Source: a virus
Direction: 5' to 3' (one strand)
Length of the DNA stretch: 30,360 bases
IMG/VR virus record: IMGVR_UViG_3300017967_000126
Coordinates: 1 to 30,360 of that record
Made by a program: the position numbers and the translations under genes. Of this stretch, positions 1 to 7,296 are shown piece after piece; within the stretch, counting starts at the first letter, position 1; every line of letters begins with the position of its first letter. Below the pieces are notes generated by a model. It was not told the DNA's origin. It made no database searches and saw nothing but the letters and a program-made list of their open reading frames with translations.

Positions 1-375
1 CGTGACATGCCAACCTCAGATTTCGCGTCCGGTAACGTGCTGGTGTTTGATTCGCCTGTGCGTGCCGGGAGTGTCCGTGTGATCTATAAGGCACCGTACG
101 GCCAGTTCTCGGCCGAGTCGGACACGGTCGCCTCGGTCGGTGGCACCGACACGTTGGATGATCTGTTGGCTATCGGAGCGCAGATGCGTCTTGTTGCCCC
201 GCGTGAGGTGAAACGGAACTTCACCGAGTCGCAGGGTGACACTCGTCGTGCGGAAGAAGTGCCGTCTGGTGCGGTTGCTAACTCGATGATTCAGTTGCAG
301 CGTTTGCGTCGTGACCGCATCCAAGCCGAGGCGGCACGGTTGAACCGTCAACACCCGATCCGTATTCGGAAGTAG
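1..375 (+). CDS. Virion-associated protein, C-terminal part (5' end outside window)
   Basis: The frame is open to the left edge, so this is probably the end of a longer gene; an internal ATG at 7 would give 122 residues. The first visible part is beta-strand-like (VLVFDSPVRAGSVRVIYKAPYG). It is followed by a polar segment with APREVKRNFTESQGDTRRAEEVP and a basic alpha-helical tail rich in Arg and Gln. I recall similar segments at the ends of tail or head-completion proteins of environmental tailed phages, but cannot name the family. It sits 6 bases before a probable tail gene in the same direction, which supports a structural role. No catalytic motif is seen. Confidence 0.6.
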   Translation, partial: RDMPTSDFASGNVLVFDSPVRAGSVRVIYKAPYGQFSAESDTVASVGGTDTLDDLLAIGAQMRLVAPREVKRNFTESQGDTRRAEEVPSGAVANSMIQLQRLRRDRIQAEAARLNRQHPIRIRK

Positions 376-381
376 GCGGCT

Positions 382-2223
382 ATGTCGCTGACCACGTTCA
401 CCACCGCTTATACGGGTGGCCCGACGTTTTACACAGGTAACCCTGGTAACTCGGATCTGGTGCCGGACATTTTCCCGGTTGCTATTGCGGGTCGTGCGTA
501 CGCTTTAGATATGGCGTCTGGCAGGTATGCCCGCACGTTTGAGGCGCGTCTGCGTGAGTCCAGCGACTTCTCTGATATTCCTGGTGAGGCTGCGATCAAC
601 CCGCAGGGGTTGTGGCGTCGAGGCCAAACGTCGTGGCATTTCGGTATGAACCAGCCGTATGGTGATTTGCCGGATTCGTTCCCGCAACGGTTCTATCAGT
701 CGTTGGGTGTGGACGTGTGGACAGACGGCGAAGTGTCGTTGTTGAAGAACACGTTCCTCGCGCAGACCCATACCGGCACGAACATGTATCTAGAGCTGGC
801 TGGCGGGGAACTGTGGTACACGGACGGCAGCAACATCTATTACACCGACGACCCGTTCGCCGGCACCCCTACCGCGATTTCGTTGGGTGCGACAGTCCGG
901 CATACCACTTCTGACGGCGTCAACGTGTACGCCACGGTTGCCGGCACGGGAGCGACACAAGGTTTGTTGAAGGTGTCATCTGCGACGCATACGTCATCGG
1001 TTGCCAGTTACGGACATGAGTACGGTGTGGTCGAGTTTGTGAAAGGCCGGCTGTTTGTCGGCGGAAACTCCACGAACGAACTGTGGGTTGACCCGACTGG
1101 GAACAGCCCGCCCGCCGACTACGACTCTTTCCCTGACGATCTCCGCTGGGTTGATTTCGCTGCCGGCCAGAACGCGATCTACTGTGCCGCGAACATCGGC
1201 GACAAAGCCCTCATCTACAAAATCACTATCGCGTCTGACGGCACTCTCGACACGCCTGTCGTCGCAGCAGAACTACCTAAGGGCGAAACGATCTACTCGA
1301 TGTCCGCATACCTCGGGTATGTGCTGATCGGCACGAACGAAGGACTTCGGTACGCGACATCTGACACGCAAGCGAACCTGGTGCTTGGCCCGACAATCCC
1401 GTCGCCGAACCCGATTCTGTGCGCCCACGGCTACGACCAGTATGTTTGGGTGGGGGTCACCGATTACACCAGCGAGTACACCGGCACCGGACGTGTTGAT
1501 CTTGGTCAGCTCGTAGATGCCGGTCTTCCCGCGCACGCACCCGATCTGATGTATGCCGGTCAGGGCGACGTGCTGTCAATCATCACGTTCAACGGTCGCC
1601 GGCTGTTCACCGTGTCAGGCGTCGGCATTGTTGCCGAACATGCGAGCGAACTGATGCCATCCGGTTACATCGATACGGGTGTGTGGCGGTGGGGTATCCC
1701 CGACAACAAATTCTTGGCGTTCTTCGACCTTGACTTTGAACCGTTGAAAGGCACCATCGAAGCCGAATTTGAGTTCGATTCCGGCACACGCACCTCGTTG
1801 GGCACAGCGAACCGTCAAGGCACCACCTCGTTCACAATGACAGGTGTTGACGATTCGTTCCGTGAGGCGCGTTTCATTGTGACGTTGAACCGTGACGCCG
1901 ATACCGCGTCTGAAGGGCCGGTGTTGTGGCGTTGGCAAGCCCGCGCTGTGCCTGCCCCGACACGGTCAGAACTGTTCCAAATCCCGATCCTGTTGCACTC
2001 CCGGTTGTATTGGAAACACCGCGAATACTTCTTCGATGTGGATAACGAACTGGAGTTCTTGCGTGGCCTTATCCACAACCCTCGGATTGTTACGTTTCAG
2101 GAAGGCCCACGCACCTACAAGGTGATTGCTGAGAGTGTAGAATGGGTTCCTGTAGATTCGCCGAATGACAGTTATGTGTTCGATGGCACCGCCACCGTCA
2201 CGTTACGGTCGCTAGTGGAGTAA
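382..2223 (+). CDS. Probable tail or baseplate structural protein, beta-propeller-like
   Basis: A 613-residue protein with no signal peptide or membrane segment. Residues about 130-430 are a series of short beta-strand blocks with repeated aromatic/glycine turns (for example YLELAGGELWYTDGSNIYY, GRLFVGGNSTNELWVDP, YLGYVLIGTNEGLRYA, GYDQYVWVGVTDY), the pattern of beta-propeller or receptor-binding virion proteins. The C-terminal third is a mixed beta domain with many Trp and Phe residues. It lies between a virion protein fragment and a fibre-like protein, close to the lysis genes, a usual place for minor tail genes. ATG at 382 follows the upstream stop by 6 bases; the ribosome-binding site is weak. 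The exact function is unknown and the structural assignment rests on composition and context. Confidence 0.6.
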   Translation: MSLTTFTTAYTGGPTFYTGNPGNSDLVPDIFPVAIAGRAYALDMASGRYARTFEARLRESSDFSDIPGEAAINPQGLWRRGQTSWHFGMNQPYGDLPDSFPQRFYQSLGVDVWTDGEVSLLKNTFLAQTHTGTNMYLELAGGELWYTDGSNIYYTDDPFAGTPTAISLGATVRHTTSDGVNVYATVAGTGATQGLLKVSSATHTSSVASYGHEYGVVEFVKGRLFVGGNSTNELWVDPTGNSPPADYDSFPDDLRWVDFAAGQNAIYCAANIGDKALIYKITIASDGTLDTPVVAAELPKGETIYSMSAYLGYVLIGTNEGLRYATSDTQANLVLGPTIPSPNPILCAHGYDQYVWVGVTDYTSEYTGTGRVDLGQLVDAGLPAHAPDLMYAGQGDVLSIITFNGRRLFTVSGVGIVAEHASELMPSGYIDTGVWRWGIPDNKFLAFFDLDFEPLKGTIEAEFEFDSGTRTSLGTANRQGTTSFTMTGVDDSFREARFIVTLNRDADTASEGPVLWRWQARAVPAPTRSELFQIPILLHSRLYWKHREYFFDVDNELEFLRGLIHNPRIVTFQEGPRTYKVIAESVEWVPVDSPNDSYVFDGTATVTLRSLVE

Positions 2224-2226
2224 ACG

Positions 2227-3705
2227 ATGGCTAAGACCCGCAGAGCATATGAAGGCGCAGGCGCGTCAACGACGTTGGACGGCGATTTCGTTGCCGGTGC
2301 TACGAATTTGACGGTTGCTGCTGCTACCGGCTGGCCGTACGGTTCTGACCCGTTCTTCATTGTTGTTGAGCCGGGAACGGCGAACGAGGAAAAGATTCTC
2401 GTTACCCGCACTAACTCAGGTGATTTGTCTTTGTCGGTGTCTGGTTCGCGTGGCGCGGACGGCACGACAGATGTGAGTCATGCTGATAATTCAACTGTGT
2501 ATCCGGTGTTCACCGCTGCTGACGCTGATGAGGCGAACGAACTGGCGTCGACGTGGACAACGAAGGGCGACATTGTTACGCATGGCGCATCCACGTTTGA
2601 GCGTTTGGCTGTCGGCACCGATGGCTACGTTTTGACTGCCGATTCTGCTGCTTCTGGCGGTTTGGCGTGGGGTTTGGTGGATGACGCTATCGCGGACGGG
2701 GCGATCACGGCAGCGAAGATCGCTACTGGTGCTGTCGGAACTTCTGAACTTGCTGATGATGCGGTCACGAACGAGAAGATTGGTGTTGGCGCGGTTGGCA
2801 CAACGGAACTTGCTGATGATGCGGTCACGAACGAGAAGATTGGTGTTGGCGCGGTTGGCACAACGGAACTTGCTGCTGACGCGGTCAATGGCGACAAGAT
2901 CGCTGATGATGCGATCGGTAGCGAACACATCGCCTCTGGCGCAGTCGGCACCGCAGAGATAGCGACCGGGGCGGTCGGTAGCGACGAGATTGGTACTGAC
3001 GCGGTTAGCACAGACAAAATCGCTGACAATGCGGTTACTTATGCGAAACTTGAAAACGCTGCTGGGCATACCGTGTTGGCGCGTGTCGGCGGGACGGCTG
3101 GTGATCTATCAGAAATTGTTGCGGGTACGAACAGCGTTCTGCGGAGGGACGGGACAGGCAACTTAGCGTTCGGCACAATCGACGGCGGTCACATCGCTAA
3201 CAATTCTATTGACTCCGGTCATTACGTTGACGGCTCAATCGACCGGGAGCATCTCGCAGCCGACATTGTCAATGGCGACAAGATTGCTGACAACTCGATC
3301 AACTCTGAGCATTACGTTGACGGATCAATTGATGCCGAGCATCTGTCTAGCAACTCTGTGGAGACAGCAAAAATTGCCGACAACGCGGTCACTACAGACA
3401 AGCTGGCGTCTGGGCAGCGTTTGAAAACCGGATATCAGAACGTCACTTTGGACGGCCAAGGAGAAGCCAGCATCGCGCACGGTCTTGGTTCCGCAGCGTT
3501 GAGCAAACCTGTTTTCGTCAACACTTATGGGGAACAATCAAACAGCAACGACACGCTTCTCGTCGCTGTCGTCCATAGTGTTGATTCAAACTACATCAAC
3601 ATCCGCATGTATGAAACGGACGGCTCCACAACGAGCAACAGCGGGCACACCGTCAGCAGCGTCACAAGCGCGATCGCGGCTGTTAGTTGGATGATTATTT
3701 ACTGA
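2227..3705 (+). CDS. Repeat-rich tail fibre-like protein
   Basis: A 492-residue protein. Residues about 1-90 form an N-terminal domain that includes an LSVSGSRGADGTT segment, typical of the attachment end of phage fibres. Residues about 155-400 are a long run of short repeats of the type A-[IV]-x3-K-I-x2-x-A-V-x-[ST]-x-E-[LI], seen in trimeric fibre shafts and chaperoned fibre proteins. The last 90 residues (from about VTLDGQGEASIAHGLG) look like a globular distal domain. Start ATG at 2227 has GGAG 5 bases upstream within the end of the previous gene. The stop overlaps the endolysin ATG by one base (TGATG). The protein probably contacts the host surface. The fibre call is from the repeat pattern and its place next to the lysis cassette. 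Confidence 0.7.
   Translation: MAKTRRAYEGAGASTTLDGDFVAGATNLTVAAATGWPYGSDPFFIVVEPGTANEEKILVTRTNSGDLSLSVSGSRGADGTTDVSHADNSTVYPVFTAADADEANELASTWTTKGDIVTHGASTFERLAVGTDGYVLTADSAASGGLAWGLVDDAIADGAITAAKIATGAVGTSELADDAVTNEKIGVGAVGTTELADDAVTNEKIGVGAVGTTELAADAVNGDKIADDAIGSEHIASGAVGTAEIATGAVGSDEIGTDAVSTDKIADNAVTYAKLENAAGHTVLARVGGTAGDLSEIVAGTNSVLRRDGTGNLAFGTIDGGHIANNSIDSGHYVDGSIDREHLAADIVNGDKIADNSINSEHYVDGSIDAEHLSSNSVETAKIADNAVTTDKLASGQRLKTGYQNVTLDGQGEASIAHGLGSAALSKPVFVNTYGEQSNSNDTLLVAVVHSVDSNYINIRMYETDGSTTSNSGHTVSSVTSAIAAVSWMIIY
2746..2875. repeat. 60-bp tandem duplication inside the fibre gene
   Basis: Bases 2746-2805 and 2806-2865 are identical, and the first ten bases of a third unit follow. The unit is in frame (20 codons) and encodes the shaft repeat containing AVTNEKIGVGAVGTTEL. 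Exact identity at DNA level, in contrast to the diverged repeats around it, implies a recent duplication that could expand or contract by recombination. Confidence 0.95.
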
Positions 3706-4571
3706 TGGCTACCTACAAGTACGGGTACGGATCGGCACGTCGCAGCCTCGCCGAACTAGAAACCAACCCCAAATGGAACAAACTGCACCCCGAGTTCCGT
3801 CGTCGTCTCGTCGCCCTGTTCGACACAGCCCGCGAAGAAGGCACCGACGTAGGGATCGGCGGCGGCTACCGCTCCAGCGAACGCCAGAAAGCCATGTTCC
3901 TCTCACGGTACGTCCAAGACCCAAACGGACGCACCCGATGGGACGGCAAACGGTGGACAAAGAAACGCGGAGTCGCATCCGCTGCCCCTCCTGGCCGTTC
4001 CTACCATGAACCCACCGACAGCAAAGGCTGGTGCTACGCAGCAGACCTCGTCGGCGACCTCAAATGGGCGAACGCGAACGCACATCGTTTCGACCTGCTG
4101 CATTTCGCCAACGTCAACTCGGAGCCGTGGCATTTCCAACCGATCGAACTACCCAAGTCACGGTTCCGGTACACCGGCCAAGTTCTAGAAGTGTGGAACC
4201 CGCCGGCACCCCCGAACAATTTCACCCCCGACCCCGTCCGACACATCACGAAGGATCTCGACATGCGTCTTGTCAAGCCTGCCCGACTTTACGACTCCCG
4301 CCAGAAAGACGGCCCGTTCAAAGCGAACGAGACACGTCGTATCCGTATCGCCGATGTGTCAGCAGCGTTCGTGAACATCACAGTTGTTCCGTACGGCGGT
4401 GGTCATGTGACAGCGTGGGATGGTGGCGACATGCCGAACGTCAGCAACGTCAACTTCTGCGACGAGGCTGTGTGTAACACGTCGTGGGTGCCGGTGTCCG
4501 ACGGGCACATCATGGTGCATGTTGCCAACGCGAAAGCCGACGTAATCATCGACCTTCAAGCGACCGCGTAG
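3705..4571 (+). CDS. Endolysin, M15-type L,D/D,D-peptidase with C-terminal wall-binding-like domain
   Basis: A 288-residue protein that should cut peptide cross-bridges in host peptidoglycan at lysis. The M15 (VanY/D-Ala-D-Ala carboxypeptidase) zinc site is readable: GGYRSSERQ near residue 54, H101 and D114 in the SxHxxxxxxGxxxAxD-type stretch, and E140 with H143 in EPWHF. Residues about 187-288 form a beta domain beginning MRLVKPARLYDSR, resembling the 'RLLDTR' modules of actinobacterial surface proteins, and may bind the cell wall. I choose the ATG at 3705, which overlaps the upstream TGA by one base; an in-frame TTG at 3687 is less likely. The holin genes follow directly. No signal peptide is present, consistent with holin-dependent release. 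Confidence 0.85.
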   Translation: MATYKYGYGSARRSLAELETNPKWNKLHPEFRRRLVALFDTAREEGTDVGIGGGYRSSERQKAMFLSRYVQDPNGRTRWDGKRWTKKRGVASAAPPGRSYHEPTDSKGWCYAADLVGDLKWANANAHRFDLLHFANVNSEPWHFQPIELPKSRFRYTGQVLEVWNPPAPPNNFTPDPVRHITKDLDMRLVKPARLYDSRQKDGPFKANETRRIRIADVSAAFVNITVVPYGGGHVTAWDGGDMPNVSNVNFCDEAVCNTSWVPVSDGHIMVHVANAKADVIIDLQATA

Positions 4572-4579
4572 GAGCTGCC

Positions 4580-4798
4580 ATGAACCCCACCAAAATTGTT
4601 GCCCGTCTCGCCGCCACCTTCGTTGCAGCGTGCATCCCGAACGGTGCTGTCGGCATCGCCCTCGACGTGGAACTGTGGAAGGCTGCTGCCATGTCCGGCG
4701 CGGTCGCTGTCCTCGGTGTCGTGCAGGCTCTCGCCCAGTCATACCGTGACGGCGACCTGACGATCGAAGAAATCGAACAGGCTTTCGGAGAAAAGTGA
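4580..4798 (+). CDS. Holin, phage r1t-like
   Basis: A 72-residue membrane protein. Two hydrophobic stretches (about residues 8-26 and 34-52) are separated by DVELWKAA, and the tail is charged (YRDGDLTIEEIEQAFGEK). The order and the D-x-x-x-W/L-K-A-A-A-x-S/A-G pattern between the helices resemble the r1t holin family common in mycobacteriophages and other actinophages. It would form membrane lesions that release the endolysin encoded 9 bases upstream. ATG at 4580 is preceded by AGGAG at good spacing; an upstream in-frame GTG at 4484 would run inside the endolysin gene and is rejected. Confidence 0.75.
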   Translation: MNPTKIVARLAATFVAACIPNGAVGIALDVELWKAAAMSGAVAVLGVVQALAQSYRDGDLTIEEIEQAFGEK

Positions 4799-4805
4799 GT
4801 CTCCG

Positions 4806-5003
4806 ATGCCAGTTTGGCTGACGATCATCCTCGCCATACTGGCACCCGGTGGTATCCTTGTCACCCTTGTTCAGTTGAAGAAGGAAAACGCGAGGGATCA
4901 CGCCGCGAACTCTGCGAAGCTGGATCGAGTCATTGAGGTTTCCGAAGACACTCGGGAACGACTCAACGATCACATCGATTACCACTTGAAGCACGGCCGC
5001 TGA
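4806..5003 (+). CDS. Small one-helix membrane protein, possible second holin or holin regulator
   Basis: A 65-residue protein with one N-terminal transmembrane segment (about residues 2-24, WLTIILAILAPGGILVTLVQL). It is followed by a charged helix with heptad-like spacing (KLDRVIEVSEDTRERLNDHIDYHLK) that could form a coiled coil. It follows the putative holin by 7 bases. Actinophage lysis cassettes often carry such a second small membrane protein, in some cases of the DUF2746 type. Whether it forms pores, acts as an antiholin or plays another role cannot be told from sequence. Its own ribosome-binding site is weak, so translation may be coupled to the upstream gene. Confidence 0.65.
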   Translation: MPVWLTIILAILAPGGILVTLVQLKKENARDHAANSAKLDRVIEVSEDTRERLNDHIDYHLKHGR

Positions 5004-5020
5004 TTCCTCCCAAAGAGGAA
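5004..5020 (+). promoter_or_regulatory. Short hairpin overlapping the ribosome-binding site of the next gene
   Basis: TTCCTC (5004-5009) and GAGGAA (5015-5020) form a perfect 6-bp stem with a 5-base loop. The right arm is most of the GAGGAAGG Shine-Dalgarno sequence before the ATG at 5029, so folding would hide it. It lies just after the lysis cassette. It may tune translation or be a chance structure; there is no U-tract to support a terminator. Confidence 0.4.
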
Positions 5021-5028
5021 GGCGACCC

Positions 5029-5214
5029 ATGCCCCAAGATGTATACCTTGACGCAGCCCATTTCTTGACTAGAGTTGTGCCCAGAGGCGCAGACGAAGCG
5101 CAGCGTCTCTGTCACATCATCAAGATATTGGAGGGACATGGGACTCGCGGAAGCACTACAGGCCGTACCGGAACCAGAACCGCTGGTGCGGTGCAGGATC
5201 TACTATCTGCGTGA
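5029..5214 (+). CDS. Hypothetical small protein
   Basis: A 61-residue reading frame with a strong GAGGAAGG ribosome-binding site 5 bases before the ATG. The first 37 residues (to about IIKILEGHG) look like a normal folded helix. The rest (RGSTTGRTGTRTAG) lies in the 77-base overlap with the next gene and looks like a frame shadow. It may be a real short gene, or the ribosome-binding site and N-terminus of a gene whose end has drifted. No family recognised. Without it, 5004-5137 would be empty in an otherwise tightly packed region. Confidence 0.45.
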   Translation: MPQDVYLDAAHFLTRVVPRGADEAQRLCHIIKILEGHGTRGSTTGRTGTRTAGAVQDLLSA

Positions 5215-5416
5215 AACGCTAGAAGGCGAAGACCTTCAGGTTTTCAACGACACACTCACCAAACTGGTGTCTATTCCTGGCAATGACCGTAAGAACGGCA
5301 AGTCGGGTTTGACGGCACGCTGGTTGTCGGACGTGTTGAAAGCGAACGGGCACGACATTTCGTCGTCCACGATTCAACGCCACACCGCTGGGAGGTGTAC
5401 TTGTGGCGTTATCTGA
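5138..5416 (+). CDS. Small HTH-like protein with SxxTIxRHxxGxCxC ending
   Basis: A 92-residue protein. The C-terminal half, from about residue 54 (KSGLTARWLSDVLKANGHDISSSTIQRH) to the end (AGRCTCGVI), matches a pattern common in short actinophage proteins: W-L-x3-L-x3-G-x2-[IV]-S-x2-T-I-x-R-H-x3-x-C-x-C. The helix-turn-helix-like segment suggests DNA binding, possibly as a regulator or a small-terminase-like protein. Start at 5138 is chosen because GGAGG precedes it closely and the protein looks native from there; an in-frame GTG at 5075 gives an implausible leader. The end overlaps the metallophosphoesterase start by 14 bases. Confidence 0.6.
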   Translation: MGLAEALQAVPEPEPLVRCRIYYLRETLEGEDLQVFNDTLTKLVSIPGNDRKNGKSGLTARWLSDVLKANGHDISSSTIQRHTAGRCTCGVI

Positions 5417-6575
5417 CGACATGAAAGCCGGCCCTCCCCCTCCGAAGAAAGAGGTGTTGGGGAAGATCGCTCACCTGTTGGAACGCAACGGGATCGATGT
5501 CGAGGAAGTCGGCAAGATTCAACGTGTCAACGTGTGGCAGGGTTTCTACAAAGATGACGAGGGGGAGGCGCACACGGTCGATATGGCTGGGTTGTCGTTC
5601 TCTCCGTCGTGGGAGGACGGCCCCGAGTGGAACCCAGTGTCCCAGTCACCGCCTGTCAAATGCTCTGTAAGGCCTCTGAAAGGCGTTGTACGCCCCGAAG
5701 GCTACAAGACCGCTGTGATTGTCCCCGACGTACAGATCGGCTATTACAGGGCTACTGACGGCGAACTTGTCCCAACCCACGACGAGGCAGCGGTGTCGCT
5801 CTGCCTGTCAGTAATGCGGGATATCAGCCCTGACCTTGTTGTTCTTGTCGGCGACAACATCGACCTACCCGAGTTAGGTAAATACCGTACAAGCCCCGCG
5901 TTCTCTCTCACCACCCAAGCGTCCATTGACCGGGCTGCTGTCTTCGCTGCTGAACTGCGTGCCTGCGCCCCAAACGCCGAAATCGTCTGGCTAGCCGGCA
6001 ACCATGAAGAAAGGCTAGTCAACTATGTACTCGACAACGCGAAAGCTGCGTTCGGTATCCGTCGAGGCAACACTCCAGATTCTTGGCCTGTTATTAGTGT
6101 GCCTTATCTCTGCCGTTTTGACGATCATGGCATCGAGTATCTGGCTGGCTACCCTGCATCCAGCTTTTGGATCAACAACAAACTCAAAGTCATCCACGGC
6201 AACCGTGTCAAATCGAACGGGTCAACGGCGCATCAGTATCTCAACAGCGAAAGCAAGGTATCTGTTATCTACGGTCATATCCATCGCCGTGAGTGGGCTG
6301 AGAAAACCCGTGAAGATTGGGATGGCCCCAAGACGATCCTTGCGGCGTCGCCTGGAACCCTTGCCCGAACGGACGGGGCTGTCCCTTCGACTCGCGGCGG
6401 GATTGACCTCGACGGTCGCCCGTTGACGGTGGTGGAGGACTGGCAGCAAGGTTTCGCTGTCGTGTCGTATGGGGAAGGCGACGGCCAGTTCTGGTACGAA
6501 CAGATCCCAATTCACCACGGACAGACCTTCTGGCGTGGCAAACTATATAACTATGGCCCCACCGAAGGTTCCTAA
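5403..6575 (+). CDS. Calcineurin-like metallophosphoesterase
   Basis: A 390-residue protein with the metallophosphoesterase motifs in order: PDVQIG (D109, Q111 where most members have D-x-H), VGDNID (G150-D151-N152), AGNHEE (G199-N200-H201-E202), VIHGN (H265) and YGHIHR (G291-H292-x-H294). It should bind two metal ions and cleave phosphate esters or phosphodiesters; phage members of this type are often found among DNA-metabolism genes, but the substrate is unknown. The replacement of the first motif's His by Gln is the one deviation. The first 95 residues form a separate N-terminal region with no recognised domain. Start is GTG at 5403, 5 bases after GGGAGGTG; ATG at 5421 is an alternative. 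Confidence 0.85.
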   Translation: MALSDDMKAGPPPPKKEVLGKIAHLLERNGIDVEEVGKIQRVNVWQGFYKDDEGEAHTVDMAGLSFSPSWEDGPEWNPVSQSPPVKCSVRPLKGVVRPEGYKTAVIVPDVQIGYYRATDGELVPTHDEAAVSLCLSVMRDISPDLVVLVGDNIDLPELGKYRTSPAFSLTTQASIDRAAVFAAELRACAPNAEIVWLAGNHEERLVNYVLDNAKAAFGIRRGNTPDSWPVISVPYLCRFDDHGIEYLAGYPASSFWINNKLKVIHGNRVKSNGSTAHQYLNSESKVSVIYGHIHRREWAEKTREDWDGPKTILAASPGTLARTDGAVPSTRGGIDLDGRPLTVVEDWQQGFAVVSYGEGDGQFWYEQIPIHHGQTFWRGKLYNYGPTEGS

Positions 6576-6816
6576 GCCGAAACGCTCCGCGAAGTACTAC
6601 CGGGACAACCCAGAAGCACGACGTAAGAAAGCGGAGTACGACACAAAGTTCCAGTCGAAGCCGTCTCAGAAGAAGGCGAAACGGGAACGCGCCAAGTTCC
6701 GTCGCGAGAAGGGTGTGATGGGCAAGGGCGGTAAGGATGCGTCGCATACACGATCCGGTGGGATGGTGTTGGAGAACGCATCGAAGAACCGTGCCCGCAA
6801 CAGGGGGAAGAAATGA
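6553..6816 (+). CDS. Small basic conserved phage protein (KYYRxNPEA type)
   Basis: An 87-residue, very Lys/Arg-rich protein. It has KYYRDNPEARRKKAEYDTKF near the N-terminus, a KKAKRERAKFRRE helix, a GKDASHT segment and a final NRARNRGKK. The same layout (KYYR-NPEA, then D-x-SH, then SKNRGRN) occurs in small proteins of many marine and freshwater phages, including cyanophages; their function is not known. The charge suggests binding to nucleic acid, possibly packaged DNA, but this is inference. ATG at 6553 overlaps the end of the metallophosphoesterase by 23 bases; an upstream in-frame start at 6469 would lie deep inside that gene. Confidence 0.75.
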   Translation: MAPPKVPKPKRSAKYYRDNPEARRKKAEYDTKFQSKPSQKKAKRERAKFRREKGVMGKGGKDASHTRSGGMVLENASKNRARNRGKK

Positions 6817-6917
6817 GCGAGGCTGTGTACGAGTGCGTGCGGTGCGGTGCCATCGTTGTTGGTGGCCGTAAATGCTCTGCGTGTGGCGGCAAACTGATCC
6901 CGTACGAGCCGTTCTGA
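6813..6917 (+). CDS. 34-residue zinc-ribbon microprotein
   Basis: It reads MSEAVYECVRCGAIVVGGRK followed by CSACGGKLIPYEPF. Two CxxC pairs (C8/C11 and C21/C24) are spaced as in a rubredoxin-like zinc ribbon, so it probably binds one zinc ion. It overlaps the previous stop by ATGA and the next ATG by TGATG, and this tight junction pattern on both sides is the main evidence that it is translated. GGGGG precedes the start. The function is unknown; similar zinc-ribbon microproteins appear elsewhere in this genome. Confidence 0.75.
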   Translation: MSEAVYECVRCGAIVVGGRKCSACGGKLIPYEPF

Positions 6918-7234
6918 TGGGCGAATCTGTCTACGACGAAGACGACGAGACGTGGCCGATTGTCGTTTGTCAATGGCGTGACGCTGCATCGGGTGGCGAG
7001 GGTGGCTGGGTCGACACCGCTACCTACGACCCCCAAGAAACCCATGTGTTGACGGTCGGCTGGGTGTGGCCTCAATGCTTAGAAGGTCACCTGACGATCG
7101 TGTCGTCCGTTATCGGCATCCCGAACGATCCTGACACCGTCGGCGAGATCACCCATGTGCCGCTGGAGAACGTCTGCTCGGTGTACTCGCTCGCAGCTCA
7201 CCTGCCGGTCAACTGGTTTGACGAGAACTTTTAG
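6917..7234 (+). CDS. Hypothetical protein, small acidic beta-rich
   Basis: A 105-residue acidic protein (MGESVYDEDDETWPIVVCQW...), predicted mostly beta from alternating hydrophobics (HVLTVGWVWPQCLEGHLTIVSSVIG) and with a conserved-looking VPLENVCSVYSL ending. Actinophages often carry small proteins of this style near regulatory genes, but I cannot name a family. ATG at 6917 shares a base with the preceding TGA, which decides the start over upstream alternatives. It is the last gene before a strong promoter, so it probably ends a transcription unit, although no terminator is seen. Confidence 0.6.
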   Translation: MGESVYDEDDETWPIVVCQWRDAASGGEGGWVDTATYDPQETHVLTVGWVWPQCLEGHLTIVSSVIGIPNDPDTVGEITHVPLENVCSVYSLAAHLPVNWFDENF

Positions 7235-7236
7235 AC

Positions 7237-7266
7237 TTGACACGCTGTCACACCCTCCTGTAATAC
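7237..7266 (+). promoter_or_regulatory. Sigma-70-type promoter for the exonuclease operon
   Basis: A perfect -35 TTGACA (7237-7242) is followed after 18 bases by TAATAC (7261-7266), a near-consensus -10. Transcription would start near 7273, about 24 bases before the ATG at 7297, leaving only a short leader that includes the AGGAGG ribosome-binding site. It would serve the exonuclease, annealing protein, SSB and following genes. Confidence 0.75.
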
Positions 7267-7291
7267 TGTAGCCAACCCGCTACACAGGAGG
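7254..7291 (+). promoter_or_regulatory. Hairpin that would sequester the exonuclease ribosome-binding site in read-through mRNA
   Basis: CCTCCTG (7254-7260) pairs with CAGGAGG (7285-7291), and inside it TGTAG (7267-7271) pairs with CTACA (7280-7284) around an 8-base loop. The right arm contains the whole AGGAGG Shine-Dalgarno sequence. The left arms overlap the -10 element and lie upstream of the predicted start near 7273. A transcript from the local promoter therefore lacks them and leaves the site open, while a transcript reading through from upstream genes can fold and block translation. The same logic is known for the phage T4 lysozyme gene. Confidence 0.6.
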
Positions 7292-7296
7292 AACCT

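Noticed and set aside
2746-2875. CRISPR-like repeats
   Set aside because: The units are contiguous 60-bp coding duplications without spacers, in a fibre gene. The iterons at 16894 are likewise too short and closely spaced for a CRISPR array.
2491-3069. Leftward frames of 134 and 192 codons with repeats opposite the fibre gene
   Set aside because: They mirror the DNA repeats of the fibre gene on the opposite strand; the forward frame has the expected fibre features.
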